Notes under the pieces: generated by a model
Told to the model about the DNA's origin: nothing
Databases searched by the model: none
Seen by the model: the letters and a program-made list of their open reading frames with translations, nothing else
Position numbers and translations under genes: made by a program
In this document: positions 9,101 through 17,256 of the stretch, piece after piece
Numbering within the stretch: the stretch's first letter is position 1
Layout: every line of letters begins with the position of its first letter
NCBI RefSeq assembly: GCF_010894455.1
Contig: NZ_JAAIXY010000021.1
Coordinates: 62,001 to 126,000 of the forward strand
Reading direction: 5' to 3'
DNA: 64,000 nt
Source of the DNA: Myxococcus eversor
GTDB lineage: Bacteria; Myxococcota; Myxococcia; Myxococcales; Myxococcaceae

Positions 9101-9897
9101 CCTCCTTCCCGCGCGCGGACGCGAGCCTCATCGACGAGGAGCTGGCGGTGGACATGGCCGCCCTGCGCGAGCTGGTGTCCCCCGGACTCAAGGTGCGCAC
9201 GGACAACAAGCTCAAGGTGCGCCAGCCCCTGGCCCGCGCGGACATCATCCTCGCACGCAAGGAGATGACGGACCGGCTGGCCGTGTACAAGGACCTGCTC
9301 GCCGAGGAGCTGAACGTCCACGAGGTGCGCTTCGTGGAGCCGGGCAGCCCGGACGCGGACGTGGTGCGCTTCCGCGTGCGCCCCAACCTGCGCGCGGTGG
9401 GAGGCCGGCTCGGCCCCAAGCTCGCGCCGGTGCGCAAGGCGTTCGACACCGGTGACGGCCGCGCGCTGCACCGGGAGCTGCTCCAGACGGGCCAGGTGGT
9501 CCTCCAGCTCGCGGGCGAGACGCTGGTGTTCTCCGGAGATGATTTGGAGACGCTGGTGGAGGCCAACCCGGGCTTCGCGGCGGCGGGCACGGGCGCCGGT
9601 GTGGTGGTTCTGCACACCGAGCTGACGGAGGCGCTCGTCGACGAGGGCCTCGTGCGCGAGCTGCTGGCGCGGGTGCAGGGTGCTCGCAAGGACATGGAGC
9701 TGGGCTACACGGACCGCATCCGCCTCTGGGTGGATGGTGACGCGCGGGTGAAGCGCGTCACGGAAGAGGGCCGGGAGCTGATTGCCCGGGAGACGCTGGC
9801 CACCTCCATCCATGTGGGTCCGGAGGGCCTCACGGGGCAGGAGGAGGAGGTCCAGCTCAATGGCCTGCCCGCGCGCCTGAGGGTGGAGCGCGCCTGA
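6151..9897 (+). CDS. ileS: Isoleucyl-tRNA synthetase, type 2 (IleS2-like), with CP-distal insertion
   Basis: 1248 residues from ATG 6151 (MPESAPAPLFDTV). Charges tRNA-Ile in the cytoplasm. Class I signature HNGH (63-66) replaces HIGH; the KMSKS loop reads KESKS (662-666). The editing domain lies between them, followed by the anticodon-binding domain and a DUF5915-type C-terminal domain (LKVRTDNKLKVRQPLARADI onward), which marks the eukaryote-like type-2 group that is generally mupirocin-insensitive. Unusually, ~105-110 extra residues separate KESKS from the usual GADAFRW block (792-798); this insert contains a small domain rich in K/R and V. That explains why the protein is longer than typical ~1040-residue type-2 enzymes. 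Upstream in-frame codons back to 6046 lack conservation and were excluded. Confidence 0.95.
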   Translation: MPESAPAPLFDTVPAEMDFPAEERRILAFWKDRRIFERSLQAREGAKSFVFYEGPPTANGLPHNGHVLTRVIKDLFPRYQTMRGHYVPRKAGWDTHGLPVEVEVEKELRIHGKAEIERYGVEPFTERCIESVFRYTGEWERLTERIGFWVDLNEAYVTYHRGFVESVWWALAELHKKGLLYQGHKVVWWWPQGGTALSSAEVGLGYKTVDDPSVYVTFPLRDAPDTSLLVWTTTPWTLPSNMYAAVNPGVDYVTVDAGDRKLIIAAALREELAKKLKKDLPVLSTQKGSTLVGQRYLPPFDTYFAREGDTRLKLRDGGDDTRAWRVLGADFVTLNTGTGIVHIAPAFGEDDYDAYRKDRTRFVQPEAMELFCAVKPDGTFSEEVPLVAGRFVKDADKDIQRNLKERGLLLVTEQYKHEYPFCWRADDDPLIQYARPAWYIRTTAVKDRAIENNRAVNWVPEHIKEGRFGDFLANNVDWALSRERYWGTALPLWIHSETGEVEAVPSLQALRDKPGSNLAAVEAELAAFLKGKPHESNAKHLIVHKPWIDKVTYEKPGSPGRFNRVPEVVDVWFDSGCMPFAQWGFPHAPGSHEKFNRAFPADFISEAIDQTRGWFYSLLMVSTLVFDEETQARLGLTPQREWPHPYKSCIVLGHVSDKEGRKESKSKGNYTPPEIILDEVRMDFAVLSATEAGAPAEAGVALIAREDLEGLDLQEGARVQLFRPDRPEVFVTATVKAHKKLKRRVVLLSPAELQTLGVAPSAKGAGVMPVEVPRLAPSERVTVKDPAAKAPGADAFRWFFYAASPTWSNTRHSLANVRLLQKDFQVKLRNVYSFFTIYANIDGFNPAQGNPDASEAPWEAVRKSQGWREVKARPMLDRWILSEVQLALRHVEKALDTYQVYDAAQRMVALVDALSNWYLRRSRERFWKPGFEQDKRDAYFTLYEALTTITALAAPFVPFFSDEMWGNLVRKAWPQTQPESVHLASFPRADASLIDEELAVDMAALRELVSPGLKVRTDNKLKVRQPLARADIILARKEMTDRLAVYKDLLAEELNVHEVRFVEPGSPDADVVRFRVRPNLRAVGGRLGPKLAPVRKAFDTGDGRALHRELLQTGQVVLQLAGETLVFSGDDLETLVEANPGFAAAGTGAGVVVLHTELTEALVDEGLVRELLARVQGARKDMELGYTDRIRLWVDGDARVKRVTEEGRELIARETLATSIHVGPEGLTGQEEEVQLNGLPARLRVERA

Positions 9898-9909
9898 GGT
9901 CCCCAACTC

Positions 9910-9946
9910 CTGCTCATCCGCCCACCGGGTGAGCAGGCATTCTTTT
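9910..9946 (+). terminator. Putative rho-independent terminator after ileS
   Basis: Stem arms CTGCTCA (9910-9916) and TGAGCAG (9930-9936) with an additional CCC/GGG pairing in the loop, followed by a T-rich tract. Lies 12 bp after the ileS stop codon. Confidence 0.55.
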
Positions 9947-10000
9947 CGAAACCTCGCGTGGCCCCTGTAGTGTGGACGTCTGGATTCAGCGCGAGGTTGA

Positions 10001-13000
10001 ATGGATACCGCCCAGCAGCTCTTGCCTTGCGTGCCGGCCCTGCTGGCACGTCGCGGAGCGCGCCGTCCCGAGGCCCCCGAGTCGGAGTGCTTCGCCTCGG
10101 TGGTCCTGCTCGCGGATGTGTCTGGCTTTACCCCCCTGACGGAGCGGCTGGTCCAGCAGGGCGCCGCGGGCGCGGAGGAGCTGTCACGGCTGCTGGAGCG
10201 GCTCTTCACGCCCCTGGTGGAGGTCGTCACCGCGCATGGCGGGGACATCCTCCACTTCCCGGGGGACGCGCTGCTCGCGCTGTGGCCACTGAGGGAAGCG
10301 GAGACCTCGCTCACCCAGGCGGCACGTCGCGCGGTGGCATGTGGCCTGGCGCTACAGCAGGCCATGCGCACGCCCTTCTTCCGGGAACACGCGCTGGCCC
10401 TCCGGGTGGCGCTGGGCGCTGGCGAGGTGCAGGCCGTCATGGCCGGCGGCATCCAGGGGCGCTGGCAGGCCCTGGTGCGCGGAGCGCCCTTCACGCAGCT
10501 CCGGGAGGTGGAGCACGTCACTTCGCCGGGGGAGGTGCGCGTGTCGGCGCCGCTCTGGCAGTTGCTGGGCGAGGAGGCGCAGGGGGACGTCTCACACTCG
10601 GGCATCGCCCGCATCCTGTCGCTGCCAGCCCCCGAACCCTGGCCCCTGCCCCCGGCCGCGCTCGGCGAGGACTCGGTGGCGGCGCTGCGGCCCTTCGTGT
10701 CGCGGGGGCTGCTGGCGGCGCTGGAGGTCCATGACCGGAAGTGGCTCGCCGAGCCGCGCCGGGTGACAGTCCTCTTCCTCCGTCTGGACGGACTTCCGGA
10801 GGGGGCCTCGGAGGCGCTGCTGCCCCGCCTGTCGGACGCGGTGCGCGCGCTCCAGGAGGCCGTCTACTCGCAAGGAGGCAGCGTCAATCAGCTCCTGGTG
10901 GACGACAAGGGCCTGGTCCTCGTCGCGGGCTTCGGGCTGCCCACGTGCGCGCACGAGGACGACGCGGCGCGCGCGGTGAAGGCGGCCATCCAGGCGCGGG
11001 GCTCGCTCCAGGCGCAGGGGCTGAAGGCGTCCGTCGGCATCGCGACGGGACGGGTGTGCTGTGGCCTGCGAGGCGGTGTGGTCCGCTACGAATACGCGCT
11101 GATGGGCAGGACGGTGAACCTGGCCGCGCGGCTGATGCAGGAGGCTCGCGACGACATCCTCCTCGACGAGCCCACCGCCCAGGCCGTGGGCGAGCGGCTG
11201 TGGACGGAGCGATTGCCTCCCGTGAAGGTGAAGGGGGTGGCGGAGCCCGTGCGTCGGTTCCGGCCGGGGAGCCTGGACGAAACGCGCGGCCACCGCGGGG
11301 TCCATCCCGTGGTGGGACGGCTGCGGGAGCGAGCCACCCTCGACTCCTTCCTGGAGAGCCCCACCCGAGGCACGGGCGGGGCCCTGCTCCTCGAAGGCGA
11401 GGCCGGCCAGGGCAAGTCGCGCCTGCTCACCTACGCGGCGGAGGGAGCGAAGGCGCGCGGGCTGCGCGTGTTGTCGGGGAGCGCGGACGCGGCGGAGAGC
11501 AACACCGTCTACTTCGCCTGGCGCACCCTCTTCTCCGCGTTGCTCGGACTGCCCGCGGGCGCCTCGCTCGAAGCGCGACGCACGGCGGTGAGGGCCCGCC
11601 TGCCCGGCAATGCCGCCCTGGCTCCGCTCCTCAACCCCGTCCTCCTGCTGGAGCTGCCGGAGACGGACCGCACGGAGCAGCTCCGCGACGAGGCGCGCGC
11701 GGACACCACCCAGGCCCTCATGCTGATGCTGCTCGGAGAGGCCGGGCCCTGTGTGCTGCTGATGGAGGACGGCCACTGGCTGGACTCCGCGTCATGGGAG
11801 CTCTTGCGGCGCCTCTGCCGGGACCTCCCCGACTGGCTGCTCGTGGTGGGCCTGCGCCCGATGCCGGTGGAGCCGCCCGCGCTCGAGGCGCTGCGCAGGC
11901 AAGGGACGACGCAGGGCCTTCGACTGGGCCCCTTGTCGGGAGAGGAGGTCGAAGCCCTGGTCTGCGCCCGGCTCGGGGTGACCCGGCTCCAGCCCGCGGT
12001 GGCCGACTTCATCCAGCGCAAGGCGGAGGGACATCCGTTCTACAGCGAGGAGCTGGCCCATGCCCTGAGGGACCATGGGCTCCTCTTCGTCGAGCGCGGC
12101 GTGTGCCACCTCACCCCGGAGGCCGGAGACCTGGAGTCAATGGGACTGCCTTCCACGCTGGAGGGACTCATCACCACCCGCATCGACCGGCTGACGCCCG
12201 TGCAGCAGCTCACGCTGAAGGCCGCGAGCGTCATCGGTCGCACGTTCAGCGGCGCGCTGCTGCGCGACGTCCATCCTCTGCCGGACGAGCGTCCCCAGTT
12301 GGGCTCGCATCTGCTCAGCCTGCGGGAGAAGGACCTGGCGCTGCCGCTGGAGAACACCCCGGAACTGAGCTACCTCTTCAAGCACGTCATCACCCAGGAG
12401 GTGGCCTACAACCTGCTGCTGTTCTCCCAGCGGCGGCAGCTCCATGAGGCGGTCGCCCGCTGGTACGAGCAGCGTCACGCGACGGAGTTGACGCCCCACC
12501 ACCCGCGACTGGCGTACCACTGGCTGCGCGCGGGAGTGCCCGCCAAGGCCCTGGACGCGCTGGAGCGGTCCGGAGAGCAGGCGATGAGCACGCATGCGCC
12601 CAGCGAGGCGGTGGCCTTCTTCACCCGGGCGCTGGAGCTGGATGAGGCGAGCGCCGAGCGCGTGCCTCCCTCGCGGCGCGCGCGCTGGGAGCGAAAGCTG
12701 GGACGGGCCTTGAGGTGGCTGGGCCGCCAGGAGGAGGCCCGGCGACACCTCCTCGCGGCCATGGCGCTGATGGGGCACCCGGTGCCCACGCGTCCCGCCG
12801 CTCGCGGCCTGGAAACGGCGATGGCGGCCCTGCGGCAACTGCTGAGCTGGGTGCCGGGCCTGCGACGGGTGATGCGCATCGGAACGCGCTTCGAGGAGAT
12901 GGTGGACCTGACGGAGACCTGCGCGGACCTCTCGCTGCTCGCCGTCCATGCCGCGGATTGGCGCGGCGTTGGCTACTACTCCTTCCAGATGGCCCGCTTC

Positions 13001-14017
13001 GCCGACAAGTCTGGCTCCGCGAGCCTGCGTGCGCGCGCCTACGCCTCGCTGACGGTGGTGCTGGGTTCGATTCCCCTCCACAGGGCGGCCGCCGCCTACG
13101 GACGCGCCAGCCTGAGGCTCGCGAATCAGGCGAACAACCGGCAGGCCGCCGCCTTCTCGCGGCTGTCGCTGTCCATGTACCTGCTGAACGCGGCGCGCTT
13201 CCCCGAGTGCGAGGAGTCGCTCACGGAGAGCATCGCGGGCTTCACGCGGCTGGGGAATCAACGGCTGGCGGACGAGGCCACCCTCCTGCTGTTCCACGTG
13301 TACCTGCTCCAGGGACGACCCGGCGAGGCCATGGAGCGCTCACTGGAACTGGAGGCGTCGGGCCGCAGGCGGGAGGACCCCCAGACGCTCAAATGGGTCC
13401 GAGAGGACAGGGCCATCCTCCTGATGCTCGCGGGGTACCACGAGGCGGCGCTGGAGGGACTCCAGGCGAGGTCCCTGGACCCGGAGACGTACCACGACCC
13501 CTCCATCACCGGCCTCATCGCCCTGGCCTTGCTGCGCGCTGGAGATGCCACGCGCGCGCGGGTGCTGGCGGAGCAGCAGATGTCAGCCATCCTGAACAGC
13601 GCGCTGAGCATCGCGACGGTGTATTCCTACACCGGACTGGCGGAGACCTTCCTGGAGCTCTGGCGCGAGGCGCGGGCTCGCGGCGACAAGGACGCTGAGC
13701 ACTTGAGGCAGCACGCCCATCGACTCCGCCGCGCGCTGGAGAAAGGTGCCCGGAGCTGCGCGCTCGGCCTGCCAGCCGCACACCTCTTCCGAGCCAGACT
13801 GGCCCTGGCCGAGGGAAGGCCCGGGTCGGCGCGGCGCGGCTTCGAGGCCGCCCTGCGCACCGCGAAGCTCCAGGGCATGCCGTGGGAGGCCGCCGACGCG
13901 CACACCCAGCTCGCGGACCTGGACGAGTCCCGCCGCGACTGGCACCTCGCCGAGGCCGCCCGGCTGCGCCCCGTCCTGTCCATCGCCGAGCCGCGCATGG
14001 AGCGCAGGAGCGCGTAA
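10001..14017 (+). CDS. Soluble adenylyl cyclase-like protein: tandem class III cyclase domains, ATPase, TPR region
   Basis: 1338 residues, no signal peptide or TM segment. Cyclase-like domain C1 (~30-200) carries ADVSGFTPLTERL and GGDILHFPGDALLALWP, with metal-binding aspartates in the expected places. Cyclase-like domain C2 (~250-420) has lost the first aspartate (VTVLFLRLDG instead of VTVLFADI) but retains VDDKGLVLVAGFGLP and YALMGRTVNLAARL. A P-loop GEAGQGKS (466-473) opens an AAA/STAND-type ATPase, then ~500 residues of TPR-like helices. This C1-C2-NTPase order is that of mammalian sAC (ADCY10), which is bicarbonate-stimulated. Likely makes cAMP from ATP; bicarbonate sensing is an inference. 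It converges with the antiporter operon, the two stop codons being 9 bp apart. Confidence 0.85.
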   Translation: MDTAQQLLPCVPALLARRGARRPEAPESECFASVVLLADVSGFTPLTERLVQQGAAGAEELSRLLERLFTPLVEVVTAHGGDILHFPGDALLALWPLREAETSLTQAARRAVACGLALQQAMRTPFFREHALALRVALGAGEVQAVMAGGIQGRWQALVRGAPFTQLREVEHVTSPGEVRVSAPLWQLLGEEAQGDVSHSGIARILSLPAPEPWPLPPAALGEDSVAALRPFVSRGLLAALEVHDRKWLAEPRRVTVLFLRLDGLPEGASEALLPRLSDAVRALQEAVYSQGGSVNQLLVDDKGLVLVAGFGLPTCAHEDDAARAVKAAIQARGSLQAQGLKASVGIATGRVCCGLRGGVVRYEYALMGRTVNLAARLMQEARDDILLDEPTAQAVGERLWTERLPPVKVKGVAEPVRRFRPGSLDETRGHRGVHPVVGRLRERATLDSFLESPTRGTGGALLLEGEAGQGKSRLLTYAAEGAKARGLRVLSGSADAAESNTVYFAWRTLFSALLGLPAGASLEARRTAVRARLPGNAALAPLLNPVLLLELPETDRTEQLRDEARADTTQALMLMLLGEAGPCVLLMEDGHWLDSASWELLRRLCRDLPDWLLVVGLRPMPVEPPALEALRRQGTTQGLRLGPLSGEEVEALVCARLGVTRLQPAVADFIQRKAEGHPFYSEELAHALRDHGLLFVERGVCHLTPEAGDLESMGLPSTLEGLITTRIDRLTPVQQLTLKAASVIGRTFSGALLRDVHPLPDERPQLGSHLLSLREKDLALPLENTPELSYLFKHVITQEVAYNLLLFSQRRQLHEAVARWYEQRHATELTPHHPRLAYHWLRAGVPAKALDALERSGEQAMSTHAPSEAVAFFTRALELDEASAERVPPSRRARWERKLGRALRWLGRQEEARRHLLAAMALMGHPVPTRPAARGLETAMAALRQLLSWVPGLRRVMRIGTRFEEMVDLTETCADLSLLAVHAADWRGVGYYSFQMARFADKSGSASLRARAYASLTVVLGSIPLHRAAAAYGRASLRLANQANNRQAAAFSRLSLSMYLLNAARFPECEESLTESIAGFTRLGNQRLADEATLLLFHVYLLQGRPGEAMERSLELEASGRRREDPQTLKWVREDRAILLMLAGYHEAALEGLQARSLDPETYHDPSITGLIALALLRAGDATRARVLAEQQMSAILNSALSIATVYSYTGLAETFLELWREARARGDKDAEHLRQHAHRLRRALEKGARSCALGLPAAHLFRARLALAEGRPGSARRGFEAALRTAKLQGMPWEAADAHTQLADLDESRRDWHLAEAARLRPVLSIAEPRMERRSA

Positions 14018-14026
14018 CGCCTCCCC

Positions 14027-15775
14027 CTACCGGACCAACAACAGGATGAAGACTCCCAGGAACAACAGCAGCGCGAGGCCCACGTGGCTCAACCGGCTCA
14101 GCCTCGCCTCGGCGTTCTCGACCTCGTCGAGCGAGGCTTTCCGGAACCTCGCGAACCCGCCCTGAAGCCGCGCGGCCGTCTCCGCCTGCTCTTCCTCTTC
14201 ACGGTCCGCCCCTGTCGTCAGCAGGCGCCAGCCCGGCCACAGCACCCGCATCAGCGGCCAGAGCACGTCTCCTGCTGGAAGCACCGGCACGCGCCACGTG
14301 CGCCACCGCCGCGAGCGCCACACGACCGCCGCCACCAGTCCACCGACGAGGACGGGCCACGCCGCCGAGACCATGTATTTCGGCGCGAGCAGGTGCGGCA
14401 GTTCGTCACGTCCCACCGGTGGCCAGAAGAGCAGCACCGTGTCCACGGCGAGCAGCAGCCCCCACGAAAGCAGCATCCCTCCCGCGCCGGCCTTCCCCTG
14501 CTCGGGAGCCTTGGGCACGGTGCACTCCAGGAAGCGCGCCATGATGAGCGTGCTGCCCACCGCCGCCAGGGACAGCAGCGTCGGCAGCGCCTCCGAGGCG
14601 TGCGCGGCGGCTTCCGCCGACTTCAATGAGAGCTTCGCCAGCGCCCCGCTCGTCAGCGGCGCGCCCGCGATTTCCAGCGCGCACCACGTCAGCCCCACCA
14701 GCACCAGCACGCCCCGCCAGCCCCGTCGTCCCGTCGCGGGCAGGAGGCCCGTGCCCAGGAACAACAACCCCTTCGCCAGCGCGTGGTGCACCGCATAGAC
14801 GAGCACCGCGCCGATGAGCACGGGAGCCGCCTCCGGGGCGCCCAGGGCCAGCCCCACCGCGAGCGTGAGGAAGCCCATCTGGCTGATGCTGGAGTAGGCC
14901 AGCACCGTCTTCGCCTCCCGCTGCGTGAGCCCCACCGCGACGCCATAGAACGCGGCCGTGAGCCCCGCCGCCACGCACACGGTGCCCAGCGTGGGCAGGC
15001 TCGCGTGCCCCAGCGGCAGGAAGCGCAACCAGCCCAGCACACCCACCTTGATGATGGTGCCACTGAGCACGGCGCTTCCCGGCGCGGGCGCGACAGGGTG
15101 CGCCAGCGGCAGCCACATGTGCAGGAGGATGGCGCCCACCTTGACGCCGAAGCCGACGAGGATGAGCACGCAGATGACGTCGCGATGGGACGACTCCGCC
15201 ACCACGCGCGGCACGTCGTCGAACGACAGGTTGACGCGCGTCCCCACCAGGAGGAAGAACGCCGCCAGCAGCAGCACCTCCCCCAACAAGGCCATGACGA
15301 TGTAGACGCGGCCCGCCCGAGCCGCCGCTTCGGTGCGCTCATGGACGACGAGCCCGTAAGCGCAGAACGTCATCATCGCGAAGAACAGATAGAAGCTCGC
15401 CACGTCCCGCGCGAGCACCGCGCCCACGTTCCCCGTCAGCGTCGCCAGGAAGAATCCCCAGAACGAGGCGAGGTGCGCGTCCTCGCGCAGATACCCGCGC
15501 GCGAACAGGCCGGAGAAGAGCCACAGAACCCCGGTGAAGAGCAGGTACGTCCGCGTCACCTCGTCCGGCGCATACAACTGCATCCCCAGGAGCACCGACT
15601 TCCAGTGGACGGTCGCCCCCGTGCCCAGACCCAACCCGAGCGCCGGAAGCGCGGCCCACGGCGCCAGCGCCATGCCCACGCGCCGGGTGAGGGGCAGCAT
15701 CACCATCCCCGTCAGGACACACGGCACGAGCAGCGTCCCGATGACCGCGAGCGAGGCCCATTCGTCGGCCCTCAT
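14027..15775 (-). CDS. NuoL/MrpD-like antiporter subunit (third copy, TM5 glutamate missing)
   Basis: 582 residues, about 14-15 TM segments plus a charged C-terminal segment and a final TM helix (LALLLFLGVFILLLV). Start ATG 15775 overlaps the upstream stop (ATGA). Belongs to the proton-conducting transporter family (complex I NuoL/M/N, MrpA/D, HyfB). The TM7-type lysine is present (GFGVKVGAILLHMWLP), and the region KTVLAYSSISQMGF is typical. The segment equivalent to the essential TM5 glutamate reads YLFFAMMTF, with Ala at 133, whereas the two upstream paralogues keep Glu. It may therefore be a structural or modified-specificity subunit. Last gene of the operon. Confidence 0.85.
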   Translation of the reverse strand: MRADEWASLAVIGTLLVPCVLTGMVMLPLTRRVGMALAPWAALPALGLGLGTGATVHWKSVLLGMQLYAPDEVTRTYLLFTGVLWLFSGLFARGYLREDAHLASFWGFFLATLTGNVGAVLARDVASFYLFFAMMTFCAYGLVVHERTEAAARAGRVYIVMALLGEVLLLAAFFLLVGTRVNLSFDDVPRVVAESSHRDVICVLILVGFGVKVGAILLHMWLPLAHPVAPAPGSAVLSGTIIKVGVLGWLRFLPLGHASLPTLGTVCVAAGLTAAFYGVAVGLTQREAKTVLAYSSISQMGFLTLAVGLALGAPEAAPVLIGAVLVYAVHHALAKGLLFLGTGLLPATGRRGWRGVLVLVGLTWCALEIAGAPLTSGALAKLSLKSAEAAAHASEALPTLLSLAAVGSTLIMARFLECTVPKAPEQGKAGAGGMLLSWGLLLAVDTVLLFWPPVGRDELPHLLAPKYMVSAAWPVLVGGLVAAVVWRSRRWRTWRVPVLPAGDVLWPLMRVLWPGWRLLTTGADREEEEQAETAARLQGGFARFRKASLDEVENAEARLSRLSHVGLALLLFLGVFILLLVR

Positions 15776-17256
15776 GGACGGAACTCCCGCTCGGTGAGGA
15801 GCCGCGTCCAGCCCAGCGGGCTCAGCTCCGCCCCGGCGAAGAGGCCCGCGGCGAGCGACAGCACGGCCGTGGCCACCGTGGGCAACAGCAACAACAGGCC
15901 AATCTCCCACCGCCCGGGGCTCGGCTTCCACGCCTCGCGCGGGGCCTGGAACCACGCGGAATAGACGATGGGCAGGAAGTAGCCCGCGTTGAGCAGGCTG
16001 CTCGTCAGCAGCACCACCACCAGCCAGGGCTGGTGCGCCTCCAGCGCGCCGATGCCCAGGTACCACTTGGAGATGAAGCCGGCGACGGGGGGAATGCCAA
16101 TCATCCCCAGCGCGCCCACGGTGAAGGCCGCCGTCGTCAGGGGCATCCGGCGCCCCACGCCCCGCAGCTCACTCACGCGGTGCACGTGCAGCTCTTCCGC
16201 GTAGTTCCCCGCGCAGAAGAACAGGGTGATTTTCATCACCCCCTGATGCACCAGGTGCACCAGCCCACCGATGGTGGACGCCGTCCCGAAGATGGAGACG
16301 CCCAGCACGATGTACGCGACCTGGCTCACCGTGGAGTAGGCCAGCCGCTTCTTCAAGTCGCCCTGCTGGAGCGCGCGCACCGAGCCAAAGAGGATGGTGA
16401 CGGCGGCGACGATGGCCAGGGGCTGCATCACCCCCAGGTCATGCACCAGATAGACGCCGTACACGTCGTAGATGACGCGGGTGATGCCGAAGGCGCCCGC
16501 CTTCACCACCGCGACGGCATGCAAGAGCGCGCTGACGGGAGCGGGCGCCACCATCGCCACCGGCAGCCAGCCATGCAGCGGCACCAGCGCCGTCTTCACC
16601 CCGAGCCCTCCCATCAACAGCACGAAGGCGGCAATCAGCTCGGTGCGGTGCGCCGCCACGGCGCCCAGCGCGCCTCGCTCGGTGAACTCCACCGCGCCCG
16701 CCAGCGAGTAGAGCAGGACCACCCCCGCCAGCAGCAGCGTGGCCCCGCTCAGCGTGTAGCGCAGGTAGACGTTGCCCGCGCGCAGCGCCTCCGGCGTCCC
16801 CCGGTGGATGACCAGCGGGTACGTGGACAGCGTGAGCATCTCGTAGAAGAGGAAGAAGGTGAGCAGGTTGCCGGCGAGGGCGATGCCCATCGTCGACGCG
16901 ACACACAGCGAGAAGAAGCCGAAGAAGCGACTGCGATGGTCCGTGCCCTCCAGGTAGCCCACCGCGTAGATGGTCGTCACGAACCACAGCACGGCGGACA
17001 GGGTGATGAAGAGCAGGCTGAAGGAGTCCGCCCTCAGCACCAGGTCCGCCTTGGGCAAGAAGGGCAGCCGCGTCTCGTACTGACGCCCCTGGAACACGCC
17101 CCACGCCATGACGCCCGTGAGCACCAGCTTGGTGACGGCCGCGAGCAGGTTGAGCAACGTGCGCGTGCGCCGCTGCTCCTCGGCGAGCAGGAAGATGATG
17201 AGCCCCGGCAAGAGCGAGCTGAGCAGCACGGACAGCGGCAACCAGGTGTTCGTCAT
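15772..17256 (-). CDS. MrpD/MrpA-like proton-conducting membrane subunit
   Basis: 494 residues, polytopic. Keeps the TM5 glutamate (FFLFYEMLTLSTYP, E139) and the TM7 lysine motif GVKTALVPLHGWLP; KKRLAYSTVSQ and GIPPVAGFISKWYL are also typical of Mrp/complex I antiporter-like subunits. Coupled by 4-bp overlaps on both sides. Probably one of the ion-translocating subunits of the Mrp-type complex encoded by this operon, in the inner membrane. Confidence 0.88.
   Translation of the reverse strand: MTNTWLPLSVLLSSLLPGLIIFLLAEEQRRTRTLLNLLAAVTKLVLTGVMAWGVFQGRQYETRLPFLPKADLVLRADSFSLLFITLSAVLWFVTTIYAVGYLEGTDHRSRFFGFFSLCVASTMGIALAGNLLTFFLFYEMLTLSTYPLVIHRGTPEALRAGNVYLRYTLSGATLLLAGVVLLYSLAGAVEFTERGALGAVAAHRTELIAAFVLLMGGLGVKTALVPLHGWLPVAMVAPAPVSALLHAVAVVKAGAFGITRVIYDVYGVYLVHDLGVMQPLAIVAAVTILFGSVRALQQGDLKKRLAYSTVSQVAYIVLGVSIFGTASTIGGLVHLVHQGVMKITLFFCAGNYAEELHVHRVSELRGVGRRMPLTTAAFTVGALGMIGIPPVAGFISKWYLGIGALEAHQPWLVVVLLTSSLLNAGYFLPIVYSAWFQAPREAWKPSPGRWEIGLLLLLPTVATAVLSLAAGLFAGAELSPLGWTRLLTEREFRP

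Noticed and set aside
7666..10614. 982-residue minus-strand open frame, and similar long antisense frames (for example 54585-57176, 14783-15964, 16033-17598)
   Set aside because: They lie antisense to well-recognised genes and result from high third-position GC; their translations are low-complexity Arg/Gly/Ala/His-rich with no domains.
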